64,000 nt of DNA from assembly GCA_017403155.1 (NCBI GenBank), contig JAFQOP010000005.1, positions 1 to 64,000 of the forward strand. Direction: 5' to 3'. This document shows positions 14,835 to 23,657 of the stretch, in pieces. The stretch is from Clostridia bacterium (GTDB taxonomy: Bacteria; Bacillota; Clostridia; Oscillospirales; CAG-272). Under the pieces are notes generated by a model. The model was given only the letters and a program-made list of their open reading frames with translations, searched no databases and was not told the DNA's origin. Every line of letters starts with the position of its first letter. Position 1 is the first letter of the stretch. The translations under genes and the position numbers were made by a program.

Positions 14835-15665
14835 TTAGCCGAGCCACGCGGTAAGCGGAATTGCAGACGCCATACCGAGTATCATACAGATAGGAAGGGC
14901 GTAATCGTTGAGCCACTTCCAGTTGAGCTTCTTCATAAGAATACCGCAGATCACCATACCGACAGCGCTGACCGCCATTACGAAAACGGGGATAAGTCCC
15001 GAGGTTGCGGAGTAAGCGGTGGTGACCGTCTTTTCGACAAGCTCTCCGCCGACGTATTCCTTAACCGTGTCGGTGACGGTGAAAACACCGTCCTCTGCGA
15101 GCCAGAGTCTGGATACGTCGCAGAATACGTAGCCGACAAAGGCGGATATCATACCGATAAACATTGCCGACTGGAGGGTGTCCATCCACTTTTTGTCACG
15201 CTTCTCAAAGCTGACGAGTCCGTTCGACATTCTCTTGCCTATCACGGGGACAAGCCAGATGCCTACCAGGATGGACACGGTCATTACAACAGCGATGGTT
15301 ACGAACTGGCTCGCAGTCATTGTGCCGACGGCAAGCTCAGAGAGCGAGGTGCCCATGCCGCTTGCGGCATTCTCGGCGGCTATCGTCTCATAGGAAAGAG
15401 AGCCGACGACCGAGAGGCGCAACCATGGGAGCGCGACACCGAGCGACTTGGACAGCGCCAGGACGGTTATAACGATGGAAACCGCGGGTGCCACCGTGAA
15501 GACGGAGGAGCTGACTATCGTTTTCTTGACCTTCGACATATCCATTCCGATCGCCTTGGCGCGACGGTAGGACTTGACGAGAAAGTAGACCGACTGCGCG
15601 AGCACGACGGCGATTATTACACCGACTATGACGAACAGTATCGGGTGGTTAATACTGAATTCCAT
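14835..15665 (-). CDS. DUF5058 family membrane protein
   Basis: The 276-residue protein opens MEFSINHPILFVIVGVIIAVVLAQSVYFLVKSYRRAKAIG (shown to orient the reader) and has about six membrane segments; a longer polar loop (VFTVTDTVKEYVGGELVEKTV) lies between the later ones. I place it in DUF5058, a Firmicutes membrane family of unknown function. Repeated small-residue motifs (TVAPAVSIV, NAASGMGTSLSELAVGTMTASQFV) look like pore- or substrate-lining helices. It is 11 bases downstream of the DUF1846 gene. Confidence 0.75.
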   Translation of the reverse strand: MEFSINHPILFVIVGVIIAVVLAQSVYFLVKSYRRAKAIGMDMSKVKKTIVSSSVFTVAPAVSIVITVLALSKSLGVALPWLRLSVVGSLSYETIAAENAASGMGTSLSELAVGTMTASQFVTIAVVMTVSILVGIWLVPVIGKRMSNGLVSFEKRDKKWMDTLQSAMFIGMISAFVGYVFCDVSRLWLAEDGVFTVTDTVKEYVGGELVEKTVTTAYSATSGLIPVFVMAVSAVGMVICGILMKKLNWKWLNDYALPICMILGMASAIPLTAWLG

Positions 15666-15676
15666 ATTTTTCTCCT

Positions 15677-17167
15677 TTATCTATGAAACAGCTTTTTTGT
15701 CTGATATTGCGGCTCGGTGGTCAGATACACTCCAAGCTTACGGAAGGTATCGTTGTCCACCTGAGACAGAATGACAGTGGAATGCACCTCGGCATATCTG
15801 AGCGCGGGGAGCGCATCCATCGCGCGCTTTGCCTCGGAGTTGGTTGCGGCACATATCGCCAGCGCTATGAGCACCTCGTCGGTATGCAGACGGGGGTTAT
15901 GGTTGCCGAGATTCTGAATCTTGAGGGTCTGTATGGGAGAGAGTATTTCGGGAGAGATGAGCTCGACCTCCTTTTCTATACCCGCTATCGCCTTCAGAGC
16001 ATTAAGCAGTGCGGCGCTGGAGGCACCGAGGAGAGCTGAGGTCTTGCCGGTTACTATCCTGCCGTCGTTGAGCTCGATTGCAACCGCGGGGGTGCCTCCG
16101 TTCTCCTCCGACTTTGCAAGAGCTGCCCTGACGCAGGCGCGCTCCTCGTCGGGGGTGATGCCGAGCTGGCGCATCAGGAGCTCTATCTTCTGCACCTCCG
16201 TGTCGGAGCCGTTACCCTTTCTTCGGTTAGTTACAGCGTTGTAATAGCGGCGGACAATCTCCTGCCTTGCCGCACGGCAGATGGCATCGTCATCATAGAT
16301 GCAGAAGCCTGCCATATTTACACCCATATCCGTCGGTGACTTGTAGGGGCACTCACCGAGAATGCCGCTGAACATAGCGCGAAGGACGGGGAACACCTCG
16401 ACGTCTCTGTTGTAGTTGACGGTGGTCTCACCGTACGCCTCAAGGTGGAAGGGGTCTATCATATTGACGTCAGCAAGGTCTGCCGTTGCAGCCTCGTAGG
16501 CAAGGTTGACGGGATGGGAGAGGGGGATATTCCATATCGGGAAGGTCTCGAACTTGGCATAGCCCGACTTTATTCCCATCTTGTTCTCATGGTATATCTG
16601 CGAGAGGCAGGTCGCCATCTTGCCCGAGCCGGGACCCGGGGCTGTAACGATAACGAGAGAACGGGAGGTTTCGGCATACTCGTTTTTGCCAAAGCCATCG
16701 TCAGAGACGATGAGGGGAATATTGTGCGGATAGCCGTCTATCGAATAGTGCTTGTACACCTTGATGCCGAGATTCTCGAGCTTTGCCTTGAAGGCATCGG
16801 CGGCGGGATTCGGCTTGTATCTTGACATTACGACCGAGCCGACGTACAGCCCGTAGCCGCGGAAAGCGTCTATAAGACGCAATACGTCGAGATCGTAGGT
16901 GATTCCGAGATCTCCTCTGACCTTATTTTTCTCGATGTCGGCAGTGTTGATCGATATAATTATTTCAGCCTCGTCCTTAAGCTCGATAAGCATCTTTATC
17001 TTACTGTCCGGAGCAAAGCCGGGGAGCACGCGGGAGGCGTGAAAGTCGTCGAAAAGCTTGCCGCCGAACTCGAGATACAGCTTCTCACCGAAGAGCGATA
17101 TACGCTCCTTTATTTTTTGCGACTGGAGCTTCAGATACTGCTCGTTGTCAAATCCCTCTTTGAACAT
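15677..17167 (-). CDS. DUF1846 family protein
   Basis: This 496-residue cytoplasmic protein belongs to DUF1846, a conserved Firmicutes family with known structures but no settled function. Recognisable segments are MFKEGFDNEQYLKLQS at the start, HYSIDGYPHNIPLIVSDDGFGKN, the P-loop-like VTAPGPGSGKMATCLSQIYHE, DVNMIDPFHLEAYGETTVNYNRD and a C-terminal LGNHNPRLHTDEVLIAL. ATG 17167 is preferred over the longer frame because GAGG lies five bases upstream and the family begins there. It is the first gene of the operon DUF1846-DUF5058-membrane protein-M20 and is transcribed from 17208-17236. Confidence 0.88.
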   Translation of the reverse strand: MFKEGFDNEQYLKLQSQKIKERISLFGEKLYLEFGGKLFDDFHASRVLPGFAPDSKIKMLIELKDEAEIIISINTADIEKNKVRGDLGITYDLDVLRLIDAFRGYGLYVGSVVMSRYKPNPAADAFKAKLENLGIKVYKHYSIDGYPHNIPLIVSDDGFGKNEYAETSRSLVIVTAPGPGSGKMATCLSQIYHENKMGIKSGYAKFETFPIWNIPLSHPVNLAYEAATADLADVNMIDPFHLEAYGETTVNYNRDVEVFPVLRAMFSGILGECPYKSPTDMGVNMAGFCIYDDDAICRAARQEIVRRYYNAVTNRRKGNGSDTEVQKIELLMRQLGITPDEERACVRAALAKSEENGGTPAVAIELNDGRIVTGKTSALLGASSAALLNALKAIAGIEKEVELISPEILSPIQTLKIQNLGNHNPRLHTDEVLIALAICAATNSEAKRAMDALPALRYAEVHSTVILSQVDNDTFRKLGVYLTTEPQYQTKKLFHR

Positions 17168-17191
17168 AGTGACCTCACAGAATTTAAATGT

Positions 17192-17236
17192 AATAAACAA
17201 TATGTTTATTGTAGCACACTTTCCCCCCTTTTTCAA
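17192..17236 (-). promoter_or_regulatory. Promoter with palindromic operator for DUF1846 operon
   Basis: On minus: TTGAAA (17231-17236), a 17-base spacer and TACAAT (17208-17213). An 8-bp perfect inverted repeat AATAAACA-ATA-TGTTTATT (17192-17210) overlaps the -10 and the likely start site, a position typical for a repressor site. The regulator is not identified. Confidence 0.65.
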
Positions 17237-17331
17237 GTGTCAGACCGATATTGAAGAGTATCATTTTGGAGAAAAAAGGAGAGCTATTTTCGGCATTTTT
17301 CATAAACTTTTCGCGTGTTAATAAAAAAGTG

Positions 17332-17360
17332 TTGTATTGTTCACGATTTAATGGTAAAAT
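17332..17360 (+). promoter_or_regulatory. Promoter of CPBP-GH2-phosphodiesterase operon
   Basis: TTGTAT (17332-17337), a 17-base spacer and TAAAAT (17355-17360). Confidence 0.6.
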
Positions 17361-17406
17361 AGTTCTTACCACATTAATAAGCGCGCTTTACGCGAACGGA
17401 GGAAGA

Positions 17407-18477
17407 ATGAACAATCCGTACGAAAACCCCTTTGACGAGGGAAGAGATGAATTTACCTTTTACGACGATATAGCATACAAGGACGCAAAGAGGACGGTGT
17501 CAAGGACCTGCCTCGGCACGGCGCTGTTTTCGGCGGTGCCCTATGCGCTTATACTCGTGCTCTCGCTGATTTTGGTTGCAATTATGGGAGAGCTTGCCTA
17601 CACGGAGCTTGTTTCCAACCCTTACTTTAACGTCGGTGTATCCTACGGGATAATGTACCTTGTCGGCATTCCGCTCCTGCTCCTTTGCATCAGGGGGCTG
17701 CCGAAAAGACGTCTGCACGACGCGAGCTCACTCAGCGGCGGCGAGCTCATAGCAATGATACCTCTGGCACAGTTCTTTATGACAGCGGGCGCCAACGTGG
17801 GCAACGTTATCGACTCCATTTTCGTCGTTCTCTCGGGCTCGGAGACCGAAAACCCCGTGGAGTCCATGGCATCCGATATGCCGATATGGCTCTTTGCACT
17901 TGTGACGGTGGTTATCGCACCGATTGCGGAGGAGCTCATCTTCAGAAAGCTGCTCTTCGACCGTCTGTCTATACACGGCAACGTATTTGCCATAATATTC
18001 ACGTCAGTCCTCTTCGGACTCATTCACGGCAATTTCTATCAGCTCTTCTATGCTGCATTCCTCGGTCTGCTCCTCGGCTACGTGAGAGTCAAGGGCGGCA
18101 GCTGGCTCTATGCTGTCGGTCTGCACGCATTTGTCAACCTCTTCAACGGTCTTATCCCCACATTGCTCGACGGCTTTACCGACGGGTTTGAGGCGGCGCT
18201 CGAGGCGCTCATCAGCGGCAACGCAGAGGTGTTTGCCGAGAATATCCACGCATTTATGATTTTCGGCAGCTATATAATTCTGCAGAGCCTCCTGAGCCTT
18301 GCAGGCACGGTGATATTCATTGTGGCTCTTGTGAAAAGGAAAATCCACCTCAAAAACGCACCCGAGTGTCCGCTGCCCCACGGCAGACTTCCCGCAGTTA
18401 TATTCAAGAGCGCGGGAGCAATAATTCTGCTCGCGGTATCCACACTCATTATCTTTATAAACTACATCCCCCAATAA
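17407..18477 (+). CDS. CPBP family intramembrane glutamic endopeptidase
   Basis: This 356-residue multi-spanning membrane protein has the three CPBP (Abi/CAAX protease) motifs: EE-x3-R (E175, E176, R180 in IAEELIFRKLLFDR), FGLIHGN (H207), and LHAFVN (H240, N244). These form the active site in the type II CAAX protease fold. In bacteria such proteins cleave membrane peptides or take part in bacteriocin immunity, but most have unknown substrates. ATG 17407 follows GGAGGA by four bases; the upstream in-frame extension is rejected. It heads an operon with GH2 and a phosphodiesterase (22-base gap), with no evident functional link. Confidence 0.88.
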   Translation: MNNPYENPFDEGRDEFTFYDDIAYKDAKRTVSRTCLGTALFSAVPYALILVLSLILVAIMGELAYTELVSNPYFNVGVSYGIMYLVGIPLLLLCIRGLPKRRLHDASSLSGGELIAMIPLAQFFMTAGANVGNVIDSIFVVLSGSETENPVESMASDMPIWLFALVTVVIAPIAEELIFRKLLFDRLSIHGNVFAIIFTSVLFGLIHGNFYQLFYAAFLGLLLGYVRVKGGSWLYAVGLHAFVNLFNGLIPTLLDGFTDGFEAALEALISGNAEVFAENIHAFMIFGSYIILQSLLSLAGTVIFIVALVKRKIHLKNAPECPLPHGRLPAVIFKSAGAIILLAVSTLIIFINYIPQ

Positions 18478-18498
18478 GGGGCGGATTCAGGAGTAAAA

Positions 18499-20235
18499 AT
18501 GTATAAGGACAAGGACAGACTTACCACCCCGTATGAGACAAACGTGGACAGAGAGTGCCCCTGGAACGTTTACCCGCGCCCCCAGCTGAGGCGCGACAGC
18601 TTCATTTCTCTTAACGGCGAGTGGGATTTCACTATTTCGAAGGAGGAGGAGGCTCCGCGCACGTACAGCGAGAAAATTCTCGTCCCCTTCCCTCCCGAGA
18701 GCCCTCTCTCGGGAATATGCAAGACCCCCGACAAGTACGATTTTCTCCATTACAGACGCACATTTACAATACCCGACGGCTTCAGGAAGGATAGAATACT
18801 TCTTCGCTTCGGTGCGGTGGACAGACTGGCTACCGTGTCGGTAAATGGCAAGGTGGCAGGCACACACAACGACGGCTACCTTCCCTTCTATGCGGATATA
18901 ACCGACCTGCTTACCGACGGAGAAAACGTCGTTACGGTCAAGGTGCGCGACAACCTCTCTCCCGTCTTTCCCTATGGAAAGCAGAAGAAAAAAAGAGGGG
19001 GGATGTGGTACACGCCGACGAGCGGAATCTGGCAGACGGTGTGGCTGGAGAGCGTACCCGAAAACTATATTGAGAACATAAGAATCACCCCCACCGTATC
19101 CGACGTCAAGATAGACGTATTCGGTGCGGTTGGCAAAAAACGCCTGACCCTCACAGAGAGCGGCGAGAGCTTTGAGTTTGAGGGCTCAAGCATCGTTATC
19201 AAGCCAAAGAATCCAAAATGCTGGACCCCCGAGACCCCGTATCTCTACGAGTTCCGCATCGAGACCGAAACCGACTGTATAGAAAGCTATTTTGCCCTTC
19301 GAGAGGTCGGAATTTGTTACACGGGTGGCACCCCACGCCTTTCGCTGAACGGAAAGCCATATCTCTTCAACGGTCTGCTCGACCAAGGATATTTTGCCGA
19401 CGGACTCTTCCTGCCGGCGACTCCCGACGGATATGAGAATGATATACTGACGGCGAAGAGACTCGGCTTTAACACCCTCCGAAAGCATATAAAAATTGAG
19501 CCTGCATACTTCTATTATCTGTGTGACAGACTCGGCATTGCTGTGTTCCAGGATATGGTAAACAACGGCAAGTATTCCTTTATCGGTGACACAGCGCTGC
19601 CGACTCTGGGCTTCAAGAGGAGGAGCGACAAGCGTCGCCACAAGAGCACCCTCTCGCGCGAGGCGTTCAAAAAGCAGATGCGCGGCACGGTAAACCTTCT
19701 TCACAACTATCCGTCGGTTCTCTATTACACCATCTTCAACGAGGGATGGGGACAGTTTTCGGCGGACGAGATGTATGAGGCGCTCGAGGAGCAGGACCCG
19801 ACGAGAATCATCGACTCCACCTCGGGATGGTTCTGGCAAAGGAAGAGCGACGTATATTCCCATCATATTTACTTTAAAAAGCTATCCCCCAAGGACAAGG
19901 GCGACCGCCCGAGGGTTATATCCGAGTTTGGCGGCTACTCCTATCGCGCAGAAGGACACACCTTTGCACAGAAGAACTACGGCTACTCCACCAAGAGCAC
20001 CCAAAAGGAGCTCGAGGACTCCGTTATTGCTCTGTATAGGGATGAGGTGCTCCCCCTCGTCAGAGAGGGTGCCTCCGCCTTCATATATACCCAGCTCTCT
20101 GACGTAGAGGAGGAGACGAACGGCTTTTTGACCTATGACAGACAGCTGCTCAAGGTTTCGCCCGAAAGAATGCAGGAGGCAAACGCGGCACTCACGGAGG
20201 CATTTCACGCATTCGATGGGGAGGATGAGGCATGA
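18499..20235 (+). CDS. Glycoside hydrolase family 2 enzyme (beta-galactosidase/glucuronidase type)
   Basis: This 578-residue GH2 enzyme has a sugar-binding jelly roll (about 1-180), an immunoglobulin-like domain (180-285) and a TIM barrel. The general acid/base is E415 in IFNEGWGQ and the nucleophile is E476 in SEFGGYS. It lacks a signal peptide, so it acts on imported oligosaccharides. Its length is near that of beta-glucuronidases and short beta-galactosidases; the exact sugar cannot be read, and the glucuronidase N-K motif was not identified. AGGAG (18489-18493) precedes the start. It overlaps the phosphodiesterase gene by four bases. Confidence 0.88.
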   Translation: MYKDKDRLTTPYETNVDRECPWNVYPRPQLRRDSFISLNGEWDFTISKEEEAPRTYSEKILVPFPPESPLSGICKTPDKYDFLHYRRTFTIPDGFRKDRILLRFGAVDRLATVSVNGKVAGTHNDGYLPFYADITDLLTDGENVVTVKVRDNLSPVFPYGKQKKKRGGMWYTPTSGIWQTVWLESVPENYIENIRITPTVSDVKIDVFGAVGKKRLTLTESGESFEFEGSSIVIKPKNPKCWTPETPYLYEFRIETETDCIESYFALREVGICYTGGTPRLSLNGKPYLFNGLLDQGYFADGLFLPATPDGYENDILTAKRLGFNTLRKHIKIEPAYFYYLCDRLGIAVFQDMVNNGKYSFIGDTALPTLGFKRRSDKRRHKSTLSREAFKKQMRGTVNLLHNYPSVLYYTIFNEGWGQFSADEMYEALEEQDPTRIIDSTSGWFWQRKSDVYSHHIYFKKLSPKDKGDRPRVISEFGGYSYRAEGHTFAQKNYGYSTKSTQKELEDSVIALYRDEVLPLVREGASAFIYTQLSDVEEETNGFLTYDRQLLKVSPERMQEANAALTEAFHAFDGEDEA

Positions 20236-20777
20236 AGCATCTCATAATCTCCGATATTCACGGGGATATTACAGGACTCGAGACGGCACTCGAGGTGTTC
20301 CGTCGGGAAGGGTGCGACAAGCTCCTGATTCTCGGCGACGTGCTCTATCACGGTCCGCGCAACGACCTGCCCGAGGGCTATGCACCGAAGAAGGTGATTG
20401 CGGCGCTCAATCCCCTGTCCGACCGAATTATTGCCGTTAGAGGAAACTGCGACGCGGAGGTGGACCAGATGGTGCTCTCCTTTGATGTTACTACCGAGTC
20501 AAGATGGCTCGACCTCGATGGCATAAGAGTGCTTATGACGCACGGACACAAGCAGAGCACGGACACGGAAAATCTTCTCAAAAAGGGCGAGATTTTGTTA
20601 CACGGGCACACACATGTGCTCAAAAATCAGAATTTTGGCGACGGGAACGTGTATATCAATCCCGGCTCGGTTTCGCTCCCTAAGGAGGGCAATCCCAAGA
20701 GCTACATAATCTACTGCGACAGAGCCTTTACCGCCTACGATTTTGACGGAAGAGTCCTCTTTAAGCGAGTGCTGTAG
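20232..20777 (+). CDS. yfcE: YfcE-like metallophosphoesterase
   Basis: This 181-residue calcineurin-like phosphoesterase is of the MJ0936/YfcE type. All metal motifs are present: SDIHGD (residues 7-12), LGDVLYHG, RGNCD, MTHGH and LHGHTH, then NPGSVSLPKEG, which is typical of YfcE. YfcE-type enzymes hydrolyse phosphodiesters with Mn2+; the cellular substrate is unclear. ATGA overlap with GH2 means coupled translation. A strong terminator follows. Confidence 0.88.
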   Translation: MKHLIISDIHGDITGLETALEVFRREGCDKLLILGDVLYHGPRNDLPEGYAPKKVIAALNPLSDRIIAVRGNCDAEVDQMVLSFDVTTESRWLDLDGIRVLMTHGHKQSTDTENLLKKGEILLHGHTHVLKNQNFGDGNVYINPGSVSLPKEGNPKSYIIYCDRAFTAYDFDGRVLFKRVL

Positions 20778-20806
20778 CTCATCGGACAGAAAAACAAACG
20801 ACCTCA

Positions 20807-20841
20807 AACGGGGCTCTCTGCCAAGGGAGCTCCGTTTTTTA
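20807..20841 (+). terminator. Terminator of CPBP-GH2-yfcE operon
   Basis: A 14-bp stem with two G-U pairs (20807-20820 with 20825-20838), loop GCCA, then a T-run. Confidence 0.85.
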
Positions 20842-20859
20842 TCAAAAAGAGGTTAAAGT

Positions 20860-21082
20860 TGACAAAAATTGTACATTTTTCTTTGTCATTATGCACAACT
20901 AAATATTGCTATTTTTGTATAATATATCCATAACTGGTTAAATTTTTATCAATTTCCTGCTTTTTGTTCTTGCATTGGTATATCATTTATGATATAATCT
21001 CGGTTAGTGTAACTAATTTACCCACGCAGGTGAGGCGCCTGCTGGTGCTACACTTGCAAAAGAAAAGGAGGAATCTTTAAAA
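20860..21082 (+). promoter_or_regulatory. Upstream region of hydrogenase operon
   Basis: The best promoter is TTGCAT (20970-20975), a 17-base spacer and TATAAT (20993-20998). A second TATAAT lies at 20918-20923 with a poor -35. The leader holds a small palindrome TTAGT-GTA-ACTAA (21004-21016), and AGTGTA (21006) can pair with TACACT near 21049, closing over a GCAGG/CCTGC hairpin. A TTGT-N8-ACAA element at 20883-20898 vaguely recalls a Rex site but is too imperfect to call. The ribosome site AAGGAGG (21065-21071) is a long 11 bases from the ATG. Confidence 0.6.
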
Positions 21083-21577
21083 ATGCTGAAAAAACTTTCC
21101 AGCGTACCTTTCCACGGTACTGCAGAACAGGAAGCAAAGCTCAAGGCTGTTATCGAAGCTAACAAGCACGACAAGAGCCGCCTTATGGCAGTTATGCAGG
21201 AAGCTCAGGGAATCTATGAGTACCTTCCCATTGAGGTTCAGAACATGATTGCAGAGGGCATGGGCGTTTCCCTCGAGAAGGTGTACGGAGTTGCTACCTT
21301 CTACGCACAGTTCTCTCTCACTCCCAAGGGCGAATGCCACATCTCCGTTTGTCTCGGTACTGCCTGCTACGTTAAGGGCTCGGGCGACATCTACGACAAG
21401 CTCCAGGAGATACTTGGAATCGGTGGAGACGAGTGCACCCCCGACAGAAAGTTCTCTCTCACCGCCTGCCGTTGCATCGGTGCATGCGGTCTTGCTCCCG
21501 TTCTCACGGTGAACGAGGAGGTTTACGGCCGTCTTGGCGTTGACGACGTTGAGGGCGTTATCGCAAAGTACAGATAA
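21083..21577 (+). CDS. hndA: Hydrogenase subunit A, NuoE-like [2Fe-2S] protein
   Basis: This 164-residue thioredoxin-like [2Fe-2S] protein is of the NuoE/HndA/HydC type, which passes electrons between the flavin subunit and the hydrogenase chain. The four ligands lie in CLGTACYVKG and CRCIGACGLAPV, with the family segments IYEYLPIEVQNMIAEGMGV and GVATFYAQFSL. It is the first gene of the hydrogenase operon; regulator genes separate it from the remaining subunits at 25303-29285. Confidence 0.9.
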   Translation: MLKKLSSVPFHGTAEQEAKLKAVIEANKHDKSRLMAVMQEAQGIYEYLPIEVQNMIAEGMGVSLEKVYGVATFYAQFSLTPKGECHISVCLGTACYVKGSGDIYDKLQEILGIGGDECTPDRKFSLTACRCIGACGLAPVLTVNEEVYGRLGVDDVEGVIAKYR

Positions 21578-21601
21578 TCCTACCCTGAAAGGGACACGCT
21601 T

Positions 21602-21958
21602 ATGAAAATAAGTACAATGCAGGAATTGCTCGAAGCCAAGGTCCTCTGCTGTGAGGAAAACCTCGGCAAGCACGTCTACTCCGCATGCGGATGCGATCTG
21701 ATGAGCGACGTGCTCGCCTACGTCAAGGACCAGGCTGTGCTGCTGACAGGTCTGATAAATTCCCAGGTTATAAGAACCGCCGTTATGATGGATATGCTCT
21801 GCATCGTCTTCGTGCGCTCGAAGGAGCCGAGCGAGGAAATGCTCACCCTGGCAAGGGAGAGCGGTATCGTCGTTATGACGACGGAAAAAAGGCTTTACGA
21901 GGCTTGCGGTCTGCTCTACTCGAACGGACTTGTGGGCAAAACGGTGAAGCGGACATGA
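21602..21958 (+). CDS. DRTGG domain protein (first copy)
   Basis: This 118-residue single-domain protein of the DRTGG type has CGCDLMSDVLAY, QAVLLTGLINSQVIRTAVMMDMLCIVFVR, then EEMLTLARESGIVVMTTEKRLYEACGLLY. The domain is found in phosphotransacetylase-like and regulatory proteins and is thought to bind ligand, but its function is open. Such proteins recur in clostridial [FeFe]-hydrogenase operons. The stop overlaps the next start (ATGA at 21955). A second copy is at 23658-23987. Confidence 0.82.
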   Translation: MKISTMQELLEAKVLCCEENLGKHVYSACGCDLMSDVLAYVKDQAVLLTGLINSQVIRTAVMMDMLCIVFVRSKEPSEEMLTLARESGIVVMTTEKRLYEACGLLYSNGLVGKTVKRT

Positions 21959-22389
21959 GCGAGGCGCTTGTGTTCAGATTCGACGTAGACGGCGAGGACT
22001 TTACCTCTGCGGGTCAGGCGTCGGTCATTGTAAAAAGGAACCTAAGGCAGCTCGGAATCGACTCCGAGATTATCAGACGTGTTTCAATAGCTATGTACGA
22101 GGGCGAAATCAATATGGTTATCCACGCGGGCGGCGGAGTTGCCGAGGTGCGCGTTGACGAGGAATGTATTGAAATCGTGCTCGAGGACCACGGCCCCGGT
22201 ATAAAGGATATCGACAAGGCGATGCAGGAGGGCTACTCCACCGCTCCCGACGAGATTCGCTCGCTCGGCTTCGGTGCGGGTATGGGTCTGCCCAATATGA
22301 AGCGCCACACCGACTCGCTCGAGATATTCTCCACCGTTGGGGTTGGAACAAAAATTGTTATGAAGGTATATAACAAGGTGGCAAGCTAA
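21955..22389 (+). CDS. Anti-sigma-factor-like serine kinase (HATPase), first copy
   Basis: This 144-residue GHKL ATPase domain is of the RsbW/SpoIIAB type: IVKRNLRQLGI, VSIAMYEGEINMVIHAGGG (N box), EIVLEDHGPGIKDI (G1) and LGFGAGMGLPNMKRHTD (G2). Members are serine kinases that act on anti-sigma antagonists, but in hydrogenase operons the partner is unknown. ATG 21955 gives a 4-base overlap with the DRTGG gene and removes an unrelated N-terminal extension of the open frame. Its stop shares one base with the next start. Confidence 0.85.
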   Translation: MSEALVFRFDVDGEDFTSAGQASVIVKRNLRQLGIDSEIIRRVSIAMYEGEINMVIHAGGGVAEVRVDEECIEIVLEDHGPGIKDIDKAMQEGYSTAPDEIRSLGFGAGMGLPNMKRHTDSLEIFSTVGVGTKIVMKVYNKVAS

Positions 22390-23654
22390 TGCAGGACTAC
22401 AAACATTCAGTATTGCTTGACGAGGGAAAATGCACGGGCTGCACAACCTGCCTGAAGCACTGCCCCACCGAGGCGATAAGGATAAAGGACGGTCATGCGG
22501 TTATAAATGCCGAGAGATGCATTGACTGCGGTGAGTGCATCAGAAACTGTCCGCACAAGGCGAAGAAGGCGGTCTGCGGCAAGCTCGCGGATATGGAGCG
22601 CTTTAAATGGAAGATTGCTCTGCCCGCCCCCACGCTTTACGGTCAGTTTGACAATCTCGAGGACATCGATTACGTTATCGACGGACTCAAGAAGATTGGC
22701 TTTGACGATGTGTATGAGGTGGCAAAGGCCGCCGAGCTCGTTACCGCGTACACCCGACTGTATCTCAAGACCGAGGGCGTCAAGAAGCCCGCCATCAGCT
22801 CTGCATGCCCCGTTGTAGTCAGACTAATCAGTCTGCGCTTCCCTTCTCTATGCGACCACATTATACATATGCTCCCTCCGATGGAGGTTGCCGCAAGGCT
22901 AGCCAAGGAAAGGGCGAAGAAGGAGCACCCCGAGCTTGCAGATAGCGATATCGGTGTATGCTTCATCTCTCCCTGCCCCTCAAAGGCAAGCTATGCGAAG
23001 AACGGCTTTGCCGACTACAAGAGCTACGTTGACGTGGTGGTGCCTATAAGCGACGTGTATTTCTCGCTTATCGGAAAGATGCGAAAGGACGAGGACGTGC
23101 CCGACTGCACCGAAACAGGCAGGATAGGCATCGGCTGGGCAAGAAGCGGAGGAGAGGCGACCGCCATATTCAACTCCGACTATCTCGCTGCTGACGGCAT
23201 CGAGAACGTTATCCGCGTGCTCGACCAGGTCGAGACGGGCAACATCCCACCGCTCGAGTTCATCGAGCTAAATGCATGCACAAGCGGCTGCGTCGGCGGT
23301 GTTCTGACCATACAGAACCCCTTTATTGCCAAGGCGCGACTGCAATCCATAAGACGCTATCTTCCCGTTTCGCAGAACAAGCCCGAGGACGGAGCGACGG
23401 ACTATATTCCCGACAGCTATCTCTTCGAGAAGCTGCCCGAATATTCCCCGATATCAAAGCTCGGCGCTACTATCGCGGAATCGATGAGGATGATGGCTGA
23501 TATACAAAAGCTAAAAAGCGAGCTCCCCGGTATCGACTGCGGCGCGTGCGGTGCACCCACCTGCAAGGCGTTTGCCGAGGATATCGTAAAACATCTCGCC
23601 TGCCCCGAGGAGTGCCCCATAAGGCGCGCGGGTGGCACAGGCGGAAAGGAATGA
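22389..23654 (+). CDS. Putative sensory [FeFe]-hydrogenase homologue (HydS-like)
   Basis: The 421 residues hold a two-[4Fe-4S] ferredoxin domain (C15-C25 and C44-C54), an H-cluster domain and a C-terminal [4Fe-4S] module (CGACGAPTC...C). All four H-cluster ligand cysteines are present: C140 in SSACP, one in SPCPSK, and two in ACTSGCVGG. The preceding proton-relay position is Ala139 instead of Cys, a change associated with the slow, sensor-type hydrogenases. It sits among DRTGG, HATPase and PHP proteins in the same operon, so it probably senses H2 or redox state to control the main enzyme. It is unlikely to be a major H2 producer. Confidence 0.85.
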   Translation: MQDYKHSVLLDEGKCTGCTTCLKHCPTEAIRIKDGHAVINAERCIDCGECIRNCPHKAKKAVCGKLADMERFKWKIALPAPTLYGQFDNLEDIDYVIDGLKKIGFDDVYEVAKAAELVTAYTRLYLKTEGVKKPAISSACPVVVRLISLRFPSLCDHIIHMLPPMEVAARLAKERAKKEHPELADSDIGVCFISPCPSKASYAKNGFADYKSYVDVVVPISDVYFSLIGKMRKDEDVPDCTETGRIGIGWARSGGEATAIFNSDYLAADGIENVIRVLDQVETGNIPPLEFIELNACTSGCVGGVLTIQNPFIAKARLQSIRRYLPVSQNKPEDGATDYIPDSYLFEKLPEYSPISKLGATIAESMRMMADIQKLKSELPGIDCGACGAPTCKAFAEDIVKHLACPEECPIRRAGGTGGKE

Positions 23655-23657
23655 CGG

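Noticed and set aside
14709..15686. 325-residue open frame opposite the DUF5058 gene
   Set aside because: It is His/Asp/Tyr-rich low-complexity translation antisense to a membrane protein with a clear topology.
20883..20898. Rex-type redox operator upstream of the hydrogenase operon
   Set aside because: Only the outer TTGT and ACAA match; the inner positions break the palindrome, so it was not called.
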